The notes beneath the pieces are model-generated. The model was given only the letters and a program-made list of their open reading frames with translations, did not search any database and was not told the DNA's origin. From contig JAGNKX010000016.1 of assembly GCA_017999915.1 (NCBI GenBank), positions 1-64,000 of the forward strand: a DNA stretch of 64,000 nt. The letters run 5' to 3'. This document shows, piece by piece, positions 8,744 through 17,909 of this stretch; the stretch's first letter is position 1; every line of letters starts with the position of its first letter. Both the position numbers and the translations under genes were made by a program. The DNA is from Spirochaetota bacterium. GTDB lineage: Bacteria > Spirochaetota > UBA4802 > UBA5550.

Positions 8744-10171
8744 ATGAAACATTCCGGTACCATAGTCAATCTTCTCTTCGCTCTTTTCATACTTTTCTAC
8801 GAGTTCTTCTTTAACGCCCTCTACTCGCGGGTCACGGGCGGGACATTGCAGGAAGCCACCCGTGAAGTGATTTACGGCGGGAGGACGGATCCGGTCCTGG
8901 GCGCGGTCATTGTGGCGGCCGTCGCGGCGGAGTTCATCGGCATCCTGCTGAAGAAGCGGGCCGCCGCCGGGTCCTTAAAGGGGGGGTTCGGATTTTTCCT
9001 CTGGACCCTCCATACCGCGGTGACGACCATCATGGTGATGACCGCCTCCAAGGCCTTCGGGGCGGACCTTGACAACATGGGCTTCGCCGCCGGGGCCGCC
9101 CTCTTCGCCAACATCATCAAGGAGCTGGCCCTCCTGGGAATCCTCTGGTACGAAACGCCGTCGCGCCTTTCCATGGGGCAGAACATCGCCGCCGACGCAT
9201 GCATCCTCTTTTTCTACTGCACCGGTTTTTCCACGGGATGGAACGTGATCAGCTTAACGCCGGGAAGCAACCTCCACCAGCACCTGTCGAATATCCCGAT
9301 CCTCATCCTGTACACCATCCTGGCAATGATCTTATTTTTAGTAATGTACCTTCCGCTCCGCATCGGTTATTACTTGACGGAGAGGATTGAGACCAACCGC
9401 GACTTTTACAAGTTATCCCTCTCCATAGCAACGGTCACCATCGCCGCCATGATCCCCCTGTTCCGGCCCCTCGATCCCGCGGCCCTGAAGCGCTACTGGC
9501 CTGCGGAATACGAGAAGCTGAATCAGCCGAAGCGCGCCGCCGTCTCAGAGGACGAGATACCAGCCGGGGTCCGCGGCCTGTGGCCGCTGAAACAGGCCCT
9601 TCTCGACCGGCGGATCAAGTTCGTGCAGCTGCAGAACCAGAACATCAGGTCCATTGATCCGATAATCGGGAAGCTCACGACCATTCAATCGCTGAACCTC
9701 AATGACAATAAAATCAACGGCCTTCCCCCGGAATTCACGAATCTCGCAAGCCTGGCGTCTCTATACCTGGCCCGCAACGGTCTGATGGAAATACCGCCCC
9801 AGATCTTTTCCCTGAAAAGGCTCATGAGCCTTGACCTCTCGGGCAACAGGATAGCAAGGGTCCCCGAAGAAATCAGGAACCTCCAGCGCCTTGCCATCCT
9901 TGACTTCTCCAATAATCGCTTATCGGAATTTCCCGCATCCATCCTTTCTCTGACAGGCCTCTACTCGCTCGACCTGTCAGGTAACGGAATTGCATCCATC
10001 CCGGCCGGCATATCCCGACTCGAGAACTGCGCGAAGCTCGATATATCCCACAATCGCCTTACGCGATTCCCGGCCGAGGTGCTGAAGATGAAAAAGCTGA
10101 AGGAGCTCGATATCACCGGGAACCCCATTCTTGACGTGCCGTCAGGCCTGCCCTTCACCGTGAAGAAATAA
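8744..10171 (+). CDS. Multi-pass membrane protein with C-terminal leucine-rich repeats
   Basis: A 475-residue two-part protein. The first 250 residues hold about six hydrophobic helices, with no family recognised. After a linker (about 255-290), residues 295-475 form seven or so leucine-rich repeats of 23 residues, each of the LxxLxLxxNxLxxIPxxI type (for example LNLNDNKINGLPPEF and LDLSGNRIARVPEEI). Such LRRs bind proteins. The arrangement suggests a membrane anchor displaying a binding surface, but the side of the membrane and the partner are unknown. The spacer ahead carries a GGCATGCC-GAAA-GGCATGCC hairpin at 8706-8725. The ribosome site is weak. Confidence 0.75.
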   Translation: MKHSGTIVNLLFALFILFYEFFFNALYSRVTGGTLQEATREVIYGGRTDPVLGAVIVAAVAAEFIGILLKKRAAAGSLKGGFGFFLWTLHTAVTTIMVMTASKAFGADLDNMGFAAGAALFANIIKELALLGILWYETPSRLSMGQNIAADACILFFYCTGFSTGWNVISLTPGSNLHQHLSNIPILILYTILAMILFLVMYLPLRIGYYLTERIETNRDFYKLSLSIATVTIAAMIPLFRPLDPAALKRYWPAEYEKLNQPKRAAVSEDEIPAGVRGLWPLKQALLDRRIKFVQLQNQNIRSIDPIIGKLTTIQSLNLNDNKINGLPPEFTNLASLASLYLARNGLMEIPPQIFSLKRLMSLDLSGNRIARVPEEIRNLQRLAILDFSNNRLSEFPASILSLTGLYSLDLSGNGIASIPAGISRLENCAKLDISHNRLTRFPAEVLKMKKLKELDITGNPILDVPSGLPFTVKK

Positions 10172-10210
10172 AGCCGCCGGCAAGGTCCCGTAAAATATCC
10201 TAAATATTAT

Positions 10211-10238
10211 TTGACAGGCGCCCGCATAGCGTTATCCT
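10211..10238 (+). promoter_or_regulatory. Promoter candidate for the DUF2207 gene pair
   Basis: TTGACA at 10211-10216 and TATCCT at 10233-10238 are 16 bases apart, just upstream of the GGAGG ribosome site of the first DUF2207 gene. The leader would be very short. Confidence 0.4.
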
Positions 10239-10257
10239 CCCCGTGGAGGTACGGCAC

Positions 10258-13185
10258 ATGAACCAGATCACCCGCTCAATCAGCACAATCACGACAGTAT
10301 TATTTTTTCTGATACTGATAGGCGACGCGGCGATCACGCTTCACGACGCCCTGGGCCGGGCCGGCCGCGGCGGAAGCTACCGCTCGTCAAGCTCAAGCTC
10401 CAGCTCGAGCTCCAGCTCCGGCTCATCCTGGCGGTCCAGCAGCTCCCGCGGCTCGTCGTCATATTACCGCAGCTCGTCATCGACGAGCTCATCGTCAACA
10501 TCATCAAGCACATCAACATCGTCATCCTCGTCATCAACCTCATCCAGCTCGGGGTCGTATACGCCGACTCCGAAGGTAGTCAAAGAATACGACAATTACT
10601 ACAGCTTTAACGCCTGGTCCGCGGTCCTCACTGTTAACCGCGACGGCTCTGTCGACGTGACCGAGACCTTTGACGTGACCCTGACGGAATACCAGTATGG
10701 CCTCCTCCGTACCCTGGACCCGGTATTCCAGAACGAAGGCAAACAGTACAACACACTGATGGTAACCGACCCGAAGTGCACCCAGGGATACGCGGAATAC
10801 AAGGACGGCGTCATCCAGTTCGGATATAAAGACAAACTGGTGAAAGGGAGGCAGAATTTTACTCTGAATTACCGCGTCACCGGCATGATAGTGCCGGCAG
10901 GGAAAGGGGCCCGGCTCCAGTGGCGACCGCTTTTAAATTGGTTCGTAAAGGGGGCCACCGTCAAAATCATCCTCCCCGACGACACAGCGCCGCTGCGGAC
11001 AAAACTGCGTGAGATCAAGTGGAGGCTTTCATCGATGTATCGCCGCCTGGAAATGCCCGGCGAGGAGAAGGAGCTGCCCTGCACCGTCGCGGGAAACGTG
11101 ATATCCTTTCCTTATTCCTATAATTATGACTATACCTGGGAACACTTCCTGGACCTCACCGTTGACCTGCCCGCGGGCGTGATCGACACAGCCGCGACCG
11201 TGGCGGGCCTTGAAAAGGCGCTGAAAGATAAACAGCTTCCCTCGGTGCGGGAATACCGGGCCGATATTGCTATAAACGAAGACCGGACCGTTGACAGGAA
11301 GGAAACATATTCAGTGGCCCCGGAAAGCACAACCGACAAGACCATCATGAGGAGCCGTCCACGGTTCTATTCCGTATTGAACCGGGAAGCGAAACCGGGC
11401 ACCGATCCGTGGGTACTGGCGACGGGGGACCAGTATTTCTACGGCTTTGACAAGGGATCGTGCAGCGGCGACGACTACGGGCGGGACCTGGTGTGCGTCC
11501 CGATGGAAAAAGGCGGCACAACCCGTTACAACTACTCGACACTGGGGAACAACAACGCCAAAGATCCCTTCTTCTTCGAGCTGCGCATACCCTCGGCGCA
11601 CGTAAAAAGGGCGGACCGCGTCACCTTCGATATCGCCCTTCCCCCCTTCGTGAAAAAGGAGGAGACGCAGGTAAAGCTCTACCTCATCAGCGGCTTTTTC
11701 AGCGGCGCCAACACCTACGGGGTATGGCGCGATTACAGCGACAAAACCAGGGACGAGATACTGCTTCATGAAGCGGATTTTACGAGCAGGTGGGACGGCA
11801 ACAGGCTGGTCTGCGAATATCCGGCCGGACTCATTGACGAGCAGTTCCTGATCGCCCGGGTGTTCCTTCCCCCGGTGGGCTTCAGGGACGTCGGCGGTTT
11901 TAAAAGCGCGCGGATCAGCCTTTCGAACGCCTGGCATTTCAAGAAGAAAAAATTCCTCATCGTATCCTTCATTATGTCCTGCATCCTGGCTGGCGTCATC
12001 ATCCTCGTTGTCAGAAAGAAAACAAAGGATTCCGGTACGGCCGCAACATCAAAACCGCCCTCACCATCCGAATCCGAGAAATTCATCGCCGAGGTGCGGA
12101 CCGAGGACCCGGCCTTTTCGCCCGAGGCCTTCCTTGAACGATGCGGCACCATCGCGGGAAGAATCCAGGAGGCCTGGTCCGGCGGGAACATGGCGCCGGT
12201 GCGCAACCTGGTTTCCCAGGGCGTGTACAACCGCTTCAGGCTCCAGCTTAAGCTCATGGGGGAGCAGGAAAAGGTCCGGAACCTGATGGGAGACTTCGGG
12301 GTGGACAGCCTCTCCATCATCGGCACCTCTCTTTCCCATTCCTACCAGACTATCCACGTGCGGATGGACGCGCATGCGCGGGACGTCACGGTACCGGTTT
12401 CCATGGCGGAGGAGGAGAAAAAGAACGCCCTCGCAAAGGCGGAAAAGACCTCCTTCACCGAGATATACTCTTTCACGAGAAAGCGCGGCGCGAAGACCGA
12501 TGCCGCGAAGAACATCCTCGCCGGCCAGTGCCCCAACTGCGGCAACATCGCGGACGCGGCAGGCGAATCCAACAAGTGCAAGACCTGCGGCACCATCTAC
12601 AACTCCGGGGAGTTCGACTGGGTCCTTTCGGAGATAACCCAGGACATCGAGTGGAAGGCCGGCTCCGCTGCGGAAATCCCCGGCCTTAACGAGCTCGAGA
12701 CGAAAAACCTCTCGGTCAACCGCCAGGTGATCGAGGACCGCGCGTCATACCTCTTCTGGCGCTGGATCGACAGCCAGGCACAGGGAAGCGCCGCGCCCCT
12801 GGCCCGGGACGCAACGGAGAAGCTGATCGATAAAATCAAGTCCGATAACCAGAGCTCGTGCGAATTCTTTCAGACTGCCGTCGGCTCGGTCGATCTTCTG
12901 AAAGTAACAGACGAAGACAAGGATTTCCGCGCCGTGGTGCTGGTGCTCTGGAGCGCCGCCTACAGCGCGGAAAAGGAGCCAGAGCACTTCGAGCATGAAC
13001 TGAAGCTTCTCCTGTCCAAGCAGATAAAGAACCCTTACGGCTTCGCGGACCACGGCTGCGACACCTGCGGCGCGCCCCTGCCGGAGAGCGACGCTGCTAC
13101 CTGCGCCTACTGCGGCAGCGCGCTGCAGAAGACGAACAGCGACTGGCTCCTCGACGTGGTCGTGAAGCACAGGGAGGGCTCCTGA
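10258..13185 (+). CDS. DUF2207 membrane protein with Ser-rich stretch, Tim44-like domain and zinc ribbons
   Basis: A 975-residue exported membrane protein. A signal or anchor helix (5-24) is followed by a low-complexity Ser-rich stretch (about 37-100) and a large extracytoplasmic DUF2207-like region (about 105-550). A second helix lies near 565-585 (FLIVSFIMSCILAGVIILVV), then a cytoplasmic tail with a Tim44/TIM-like domain (608-717, FSPEAFLERCGTIAGRIQEAW) and two Cys4 zinc ribbons at 757-775 (CPNCG..CKTCG) and 934-960 (CDTCG..CAYCG). Start 10258 is chosen because GGAGG lies eight bases ahead; an in-frame GTG at 10243 would overlap that site. The next gene is a paralogue of the N-terminal half. 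Function unknown. Confidence 0.8.
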   Translation: MNQITRSISTITTVLFFLILIGDAAITLHDALGRAGRGGSYRSSSSSSSSSSSSGSSWRSSSSRGSSSYYRSSSSTSSSSTSSSTSTSSSSSSTSSSSGSYTPTPKVVKEYDNYYSFNAWSAVLTVNRDGSVDVTETFDVTLTEYQYGLLRTLDPVFQNEGKQYNTLMVTDPKCTQGYAEYKDGVIQFGYKDKLVKGRQNFTLNYRVTGMIVPAGKGARLQWRPLLNWFVKGATVKIILPDDTAPLRTKLREIKWRLSSMYRRLEMPGEEKELPCTVAGNVISFPYSYNYDYTWEHFLDLTVDLPAGVIDTAATVAGLEKALKDKQLPSVREYRADIAINEDRTVDRKETYSVAPESTTDKTIMRSRPRFYSVLNREAKPGTDPWVLATGDQYFYGFDKGSCSGDDYGRDLVCVPMEKGGTTRYNYSTLGNNNAKDPFFFELRIPSAHVKRADRVTFDIALPPFVKKEETQVKLYLISGFFSGANTYGVWRDYSDKTRDEILLHEADFTSRWDGNRLVCEYPAGLIDEQFLIARVFLPPVGFRDVGGFKSARISLSNAWHFKKKKFLIVSFIMSCILAGVIILVVRKKTKDSGTAATSKPPSPSESEKFIAEVRTEDPAFSPEAFLERCGTIAGRIQEAWSGGNMAPVRNLVSQGVYNRFRLQLKLMGEQEKVRNLMGDFGVDSLSIIGTSLSHSYQTIHVRMDAHARDVTVPVSMAEEEKKNALAKAEKTSFTEIYSFTRKRGAKTDAAKNILAGQCPNCGNIADAAGESNKCKTCGTIYNSGEFDWVLSEITQDIEWKAGSAAEIPGLNELETKNLSVNRQVIEDRASYLFWRWIDSQAQGSAAPLARDATEKLIDKIKSDNQSSCEFFQTAVGSVDLLKVTDEDKDFRAVVLVLWSAAYSAEKEPEHFEHELKLLLSKQIKNPYGFADHGCDTCGAPLPESDAATCAYCGSALQKTNSDWLLDVVVKHREGS

Positions 13186-13275
13186 GACTATTGTACATAA
13201 AAGAAGGCACGAACATAAAACATGCAGGATGGGTCACGTGACCTGCCTGCAACGATTTCTCCCGGAGGCACAAAC

Positions 13276-14916
13276 ATGATACTGTTTCCCCGCTCCATCC
13301 GCTCCCTTACCGCGGCGATATTCTTCCTGGTGCTGATGGGCGACGCTGTCACCACACATCATGACGCCCTGGGCCGCGCCGGGCGAGGCGACAGCTATCG
13401 GTCGTCCAGCTCAAGTTCCAGTTCCGGCTCAAGCTCGGGCTCGTCGCGTGATTATTATGACCGGTCCGGGCGCCTCACCCCCTCCTACAGGTCCACGGCC
13501 CCCAGCGGCTCCGGATCATCGGCTCCGCTGGTGCAGTATCCCAAGGAGTATGATGTCAATTACGACATCAACTCCTACTCAGCGGTCCTGAAGGTGAACG
13601 GCAACGGAACCGTCAGCGTCACCGAGACATTTGACGTGACCATCAACAAGGAACAGCAGGGCATAGCCCGGCCGATGCACAAGAGATACCTTTACAATGA
13701 GCTTGCCATATCGGACGTCTCGTCTTCCCAGGGATTCGCGTATTATATGCCGGCCGACTACGGTTCAGGCTACTTCGCCTTCGGGTATAAGGATAAAAAG
13801 GTAACGGGGCGCCACGTCTTCACCCTGAGCTACACGACCACCGGCATGGTGCTCCCCCGCGGGTCCGGGTCCAGGCTGCTCTGGCGGTCCTATATCGGGA
13901 AAGAAGCGAAGATAGAAAGCGTGAAAGTGAACATCGCCGGCGGAGTGGCGCCGGTCAGGGCTTTGGCGACCCTGATCCCTCTCAGGGGAGGAACTGCCCA
14001 GGGTGCCGGTGACCTTCAATGCGTCATCACCGGGAACCAGGTGACGGTCCCCGTCAACCGGAAGGAGGAAGCCATACTGGACATCACGGTGCACCTGCCA
14101 CAGGGCGCGGTTGATTCCGCGGCGATGCGGGCCGGGTTGAAGAAGCTACTTGATGAAAACAAACGGAACCCGGCCATCAGGGAATTCCGGAGCACCATGA
14201 CAATCAACGACAACCTGTCAGTCGACATCGAAGACTCCTACGAATACGCCCCGGACAGCCCCCGTATCCAGATGAAAATGTGGTACCTGGACTACCTGCT
14301 TATGTATACGACGGACAAAAAAAACCCGAACAAGGCGCCGGGGTGGGTGCAAAACAAGCTGTGCCTGTACGGCTTCGACAAGAAATCGTGCGACATGGAC
14401 GATTACAACTTCGACGGGGTGTGCATTCCCACGCCGGAAGCCGGCCAGAATAAAACCGGACTGCGCTATTCAATGCACGGCAACTTCAACCCGGAAGAGC
14501 CCTTCTTCCTTGAATTCAAGCTGCCTCCCACGACGGTCAAGATGGCGGACCGCGTCCACTTCGAGGTCGCCTTACCTTCCTTTGTGAAAAAGGATAAGGT
14601 CCTACCATTGCTTCATCTGTATACCGGCGGCTTTGACAGCGAGGCCATGCTGGGCGAGGCCGATTTCAAAAGCCGCTGGGAGGGGAGCAGGCTGATCGGC
14701 GATTACGACGACGGCCTCTACGACGAGCAGTACCTTAAACTGCGGATAGTGCTTCCCCGGGACGGATTCAAGTCGTCGGGACCGGGCCTCATGGCGCGCA
14801 TCTCCCGTCACTGGTACTTCAACCGGTGGATTTTCCTCGGCGTGGTCATGGGTATCGTGGTGCTGGCAGTCGGCGGGCCGCTCGCATTCTGGTTCATGAA
14901 AAGAAGAAAGGCTTAG
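13276..14916 (+). CDS. DUF2207-like membrane protein (short paralogue)
   Basis: A 546-residue paralogue of the preceding protein that lacks the Tim44-like and zinc-ribbon tail. Shared features are the N-terminal helix with the same FFLVLMGDAVTTHHDALGRA motif, a shorter Ser-rich stretch (about 37-65), the extracytoplasmic DUF2207-like region with KEYDVNYDINSYSAVL and VTETFDVT blocks, and a C-terminal helix (about 518-540, IFLGVVMGIVVLAVGGPLAFW) ending in KRRKA. The pair arose by tandem duplication. ATG 13276 has CCCGGAGG ahead of it; an upstream in-frame ATG at 13222 lacks the signal-like start. Function unknown. Confidence 0.78.
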   Translation: MILFPRSIRSLTAAIFFLVLMGDAVTTHHDALGRAGRGDSYRSSSSSSSSGSSSGSSRDYYDRSGRLTPSYRSTAPSGSGSSAPLVQYPKEYDVNYDINSYSAVLKVNGNGTVSVTETFDVTINKEQQGIARPMHKRYLYNELAISDVSSSQGFAYYMPADYGSGYFAFGYKDKKVTGRHVFTLSYTTTGMVLPRGSGSRLLWRSYIGKEAKIESVKVNIAGGVAPVRALATLIPLRGGTAQGAGDLQCVITGNQVTVPVNRKEEAILDITVHLPQGAVDSAAMRAGLKKLLDENKRNPAIREFRSTMTINDNLSVDIEDSYEYAPDSPRIQMKMWYLDYLLMYTTDKKNPNKAPGWVQNKLCLYGFDKKSCDMDDYNFDGVCIPTPEAGQNKTGLRYSMHGNFNPEEPFFLEFKLPPTTVKMADRVHFEVALPSFVKKDKVLPLLHLYTGGFDSEAMLGEADFKSRWEGSRLIGDYDDGLYDEQYLKLRIVLPRDGFKSSGPGLMARISRHWYFNRWIFLGVVMGIVVLAVGGPLAFWFMKRRKA

Positions 14917-14918
14917 GC

Positions 14919-15134
14919 ATGGGACAGACTGACGGGACCGCCCGATCCGGAATAAAGCCCGGCATGAAGGTCGCCATCGTCCTGAAGCAGGACCAGCGCA
15001 CCGGGAAGCTCACGGAGGGGATCGTGAAGGATATCCTCACCAGTTCGCCGTCCCATCCCCACGGCATCAAGGTGCGGCTGCAGAGCGGGGCCGTGGGCAG
15101 GGTGAAGAAAATAGTAAGGGAGGATGAGAAATGA
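14919..15134 (+). CDS. YwbE family protein
   Basis: A 71-residue protein matching the YwbE/DUF2196 family almost end to end: GIKPGMKVAIVLKQDQRTGK, then LTEGIVKDILTSSPSHPHGI and KVRLQSGAVGRVKKI. The family is small, conserved and of unknown function, with an SH3-like beta fold suggested by composition. A longer frame exists upstream, but ATG 14919 gives the family length and starts two bases after the previous stop. Its own stop overlaps the start of the following lipoprotein gene (ATGA), so the two are translated together. Confidence 0.9.
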   Translation: MGQTDGTARSGIKPGMKVAIVLKQDQRTGKLTEGIVKDILTSSPSHPHGIKVRLQSGAVGRVKKIVREDEK

Positions 15135-15775
15135 CAAAACCATGCATAAAGACCGCAACAATGATCCTGACAGTCATCATGGTCCTGCCGCTGTCATTCT
15201 GCGCCATTACGCGCATGTCTTCGTGGTCGGACCCGGCCTACCGGGGAGGACCGATGAAAAAATTCGCCGTTTACGGCCTTTATAAAAAGGTCGAGTTCCG
15301 CACAAGGTTCGAACGATCCTTGGCCGGTTATCTGAAAAAACAGGGGATACAGGCCGTCGCCTCCGTTGATTTCATGCCGGCCCTGCTGGTCCCTTCCGAC
15401 CGTGACAGGGAAATCGAACGGGTAACCCACGCCATAGGGGCGGAGGGCATCCTGATTTTCCGCGTCTCGTCGATCAAGAAGGAAGCATCCTTCCTTCCCG
15501 GCGATCCCCACAACTACTTCAGCTACTACTGGAGCTCCTGGGACGAGCTCCATGCACAGAAGGAAGAAAGCAGGATAACCGAGGTGACCCTGGACATGCG
15601 CCTTTACTCAAACTCGACGAATCGCCTCGTCTGGTCGGGCCGATCGGAAACGTTCTATCCTGAATCGATAGATGAGGCCGTCGTCTCCATAGGCGGAAAA
15701 CTCGTAAAAAGCTTCAGGGAGAAAGGCCTTGTCGCGGAGAAATCCGCCCATAAACAACAGCCACATAAGAAATAA
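15131..15775 (+). CDS. Putative lipoprotein of unknown function
   Basis: A 214-residue exported protein. The N-terminus is a signal sequence ending in a lipobox-like LSFC at about residues 21-24, so it is probably lipid-anchored. The mature part holds mixed alpha/beta sequence (IGAEGILIFRVSSIKKEASF, EVTLDMRLYSNSTNRLVWSG). The last segment resembles small outer-membrane-associated lipoproteins whose core describes a 'variable set / ratio of copies' pattern (TNRLVWSGRSETF), but no family is firmly recognised. It is translationally coupled to ywbE. A second in-frame Met at residue 11 could also start the signal peptide. Confidence 0.65.
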   Translation: MTKPCIKTATMILTVIMVLPLSFCAITRMSSWSDPAYRGGPMKKFAVYGLYKKVEFRTRFERSLAGYLKKQGIQAVASVDFMPALLVPSDRDREIERVTHAIGAEGILIFRVSSIKKEASFLPGDPHNYFSYYWSSWDELHAQKEESRITEVTLDMRLYSNSTNRLVWSGRSETFYPESIDEAVVSIGGKLVKSFREKGLVAEKSAHKQQPHKK

Positions 15776-15779
15776 AGCA

Positions 15780-15804
15780 GGGGGACGCCATTGCCGCGTC
15801 CCCC
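15780..15804. terminator. Bidirectional terminator-like hairpin between convergent genes
   Basis: A nine-base perfect stem GGGGGACGC / GCGTCCCCC with a seven-base loop sits between the convergent lipoprotein gene and the chalcone-isomerase-like gene. On the minus strand it is followed by TGCTTTATTT. Confidence 0.6.
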
Positions 15805-15834
15805 GCTCATCAAAGCTTTCATTTCTATGAACGC

Positions 15835-16395
15835 TTACATTCCCAGCATTCCCTTGCTCAGGTCAGCCTGTATAGAATTGCCGCCGATCCAGATGCCGAA
15901 AAGGACCTTCTTGAAAGCCAGGCCTTCGACCAGCGACCTGGCCGCGCCGTTCTTATAGACCTGGGTCCCCTTGCCGGGCTGGTACACGAGATCGTAATAA
16001 TCGCCGACCTTGATGCCGTCCTTGAAGGTATTGATGAATTTCTCCATGCCGGCCTTGTAGGGACCCACGTTCCCGCCGCTTGACTTTTTAAAGCCTTCCC
16101 GCGTGTTCTCCGCCATGCGTTCCGGCGTTACCAGGCCGGACACGATTTGAAGCCGCACCGACATCGGCTCGTCGGCGCCGCAGATCCTGGCGGCGTTGGA
16201 ATCCTTCGCCTTCAGGTAGAGGGCACCGATATATATATTCATCCCGAACTTCGTCCGCATGCCGGTCCCGTTCAGCACCAGCGCGGTCCCGCCGGCCTTG
16301 AAGCTGTCGGGGATCGTAATGCCCTTCACCGTTTTCGCGCCGGCGGCGCAGAGTCCCATAACGACCATGAGCATGACTGCAAACAATTTCTTCAT
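15835..16395 (-). CDS. Chalcone isomerase-like secreted protein
   Basis: A 186-residue exported protein with a signal peptide (MKKLFAVMLMVVMGLCAAGA). The mature part fits the bacterial chalcone isomerase-like family: GITIPDSFKAGGTALVLNG, GTGMRTKFGMNIYIGALYLK, and the C-terminal FGIWIGGNSIQADLSKGMLG. Plant relatives bind fatty acids or isomerise chalcones; bacterial periplasmic members are of uncertain role and may bind lipids, which would suit the neighbouring lipid genes. ATG 16395 is used because it opens a clean signal peptide; the longer frame runs through repeat-like DNA. Confidence 0.85.
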   Translation of the reverse strand: MKKLFAVMLMVVMGLCAAGAKTVKGITIPDSFKAGGTALVLNGTGMRTKFGMNIYIGALYLKAKDSNAARICGADEPMSVRLQIVSGLVTPERMAENTREGFKKSSGGNVGPYKAGMEKFINTFKDGIKVGDYYDLVYQPGKGTQVYKNGAARSLVEGLAFKKVLFGIWIGGNSIQADLSKGMLGM

Positions 16396-16696
16396 ATGAT
16401 TGAACCTCTCGTGTGAGTTATCCCCCTCCCTCGATGGGAGGCCAGTGCTTTCGGCACATCCTGTGCCTGTGCTGGCATCAACCTCATCCTGAGAACGCGG
16501 TCCAGGGGAAGGTGATTGATTTTTTTCAACCAACCTGCAATCTGCCGGACAGGATGTTCCAATGCCGCGGAGGCCACGGATGGCCGGGAGCGGCCCCCAT
16601 CAAGGGGGAGGGGTTCAGCTTCAGACTGATTCCCAGAACAATGACGACGCGAGGGATGTCCCCCGCGCCGCCATCTTCGCGCATGTGTGATACGGT
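16396..16696. other. Spacer with decayed dispersed repeats
   Basis: No gene is supported. It holds fragments related to the CCCTC/GAGGG dispersed repeats (16424-16441 and the matching GGGGGAGGGG at 16604-16614) and CATCCTGTGCC / GGACAGGATGTTCC palindrome pieces that reappear at 46114-46171. The forward frame through it overlaps the thiolase gene antisense and is rejected. Confidence 0.5.
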
Positions 16697-17875
16697 CTAT
16701 TTTACTTTCTCGACAAGGAGCGCGGCCGCGTTGCCGAAGGCGCCGCAGAGGGACGCAAGGCCGTACTTCTCGTTGGGGAAATCCGTCTTCAGGACGTTCA
16801 GCAGCGTGACGATGATGCGTGCGCCTGACTGTCCCAGCGGATGTCCGAGGGCCAGGGCGCCGCCCCACACGTTCACGCGCTTGAAAGGCGCGTTCTCGTT
16901 ATCCAGCTTCAGCTCGCGGATGCAGGCCAGGGCCTGGCTCGCGAATGCCTCGTTCAGCTCGACTGGACCGATATCCGCCGCCGACAGGCCGGTCTTCTGG
17001 AAGAGCTTCTGGCAGGCCGGCACGGGGCCGATGCCCATGACCGTCGGGTCGCATCCGGCAAGGACGCCGTAATTGAACTTGTAGTGGTACTCGAAGCCGA
17101 GCTGGTCGGCTTTCTTCCGGCTCATGAGCAGGAGGGCCGCCGCTCCCTGGGTGAGGGGCGACGATGTCGCGGCGGTCACCACGCCGTTCGGCCTGAAGGA
17201 AGAGGTCATAGCCTTCATCTTTTCCGGCTCGGACTTCGACCGGACCCACTGGTCCTTGTCCACCAGCATCTCGGCGCCGCTGTCGTCGACGCCCTTGACC
17301 GGGATGATCTCGTTCTTGAACTTGCCGGCCTGCTGGGCCTCGTACGCTTTCTGGTTCGACCAGATCGCCATGTTTTCCATGTCTTCCCGGGCGACCTTGT
17401 ACACCTCGGCCACCTTCTCGGCCGTGGGCCCCATGGGGAGATCGGCGCCGTTGTAGTACTTGAGGAGGCGCGGCGGGAAATTCATGTTCGCGGCCATGGG
17501 GACCTTTTCCATGTCCTCGACGCCGGCGGCGAGCATGATGTCGGCCTGGCCGGTCATGATGGCGCGAGCCGCGTGCATGGTGGCCGACATGCCGGAGGGG
17601 CACTGGTTCGTTATCGTGTTAGTCCCCACCGTCACCGGCAGCCCGGAAGCAAGCCATCCCAGCCGTCCGATATCGTTCTGCATGCCGGATATATTCGCGC
17701 ATCCCACCAATACTCCGTCAAGATCCTCGGGTTTGACTTTCTTGTTCCTTTCAAAAATGCCCTGGTATACATAGGTAAGCAGTTCATCGGGCCTTAGATT
17801 CCTGAACCAGCCCTTATCCTTGTGCGCCCTGCCGTTGGGGGTGCGCACGCCGTCGATAAATACAGCTTCTTCCAT
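16697..17875 (-). CDS. Acetyl-CoA acyltransferase (thiolase)
   Basis: A 392-residue thiolase catalysing the last beta-oxidation step, CoA-dependent cleavage of 3-ketoacyl-CoA. The nucleophilic Cys is in [15 protein letters not shown] near 87-101, the catalytic His is in [17 protein letters not shown] near 340-356 and the second Cys in [12 protein letters not shown] near 374-385. The start 17875 has AGGAG ahead and opens with the typical [15 protein letters not shown]; an in-frame extension to 17920 overlaps the upstream gene. It lies 34 bases behind the acyl-CoA synthetase gene on the same strand, so the two form an operon. Confidence 0.93.
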   Translation of the reverse strand: MEEAVFIDGVRTPNGRAHKDKGWFRNLRPDELLTYVYQGIFERNKKVKPEDLDGVLVGCANISGMQNDIGRLGWLASGLPVTVGTNTITNQCPSGMSATMHAARAIMTGQADIMLAAGVEDMEKVPMAANMNFPPRLLKYYNGADLPMGPTAEKVAEVYKVAREDMENMAIWSNQKAYEAQQAGKFKNEIIPVKGVDDSGAEMLVDKDQWVRSKSEPEKMKAMTSSFRPNGVVTAATSSPLTQGAAALLLMSRKKADQLGFEYHYKFNYGVLAGCDPTVMGIGPVPACQKLFQKTGLSAADIGPVELNEAFASQALACIRELKLDNENAPFKRVNVWGGALALGHPLGQSGARIIVTLLNVLKTDFPNEKYGLASLCGAFGNAAALLVEKVK

Positions 17876-17909
17876 AATACATTCTCCTGTGATTAAAAAG
17901 TGCTTGCCA

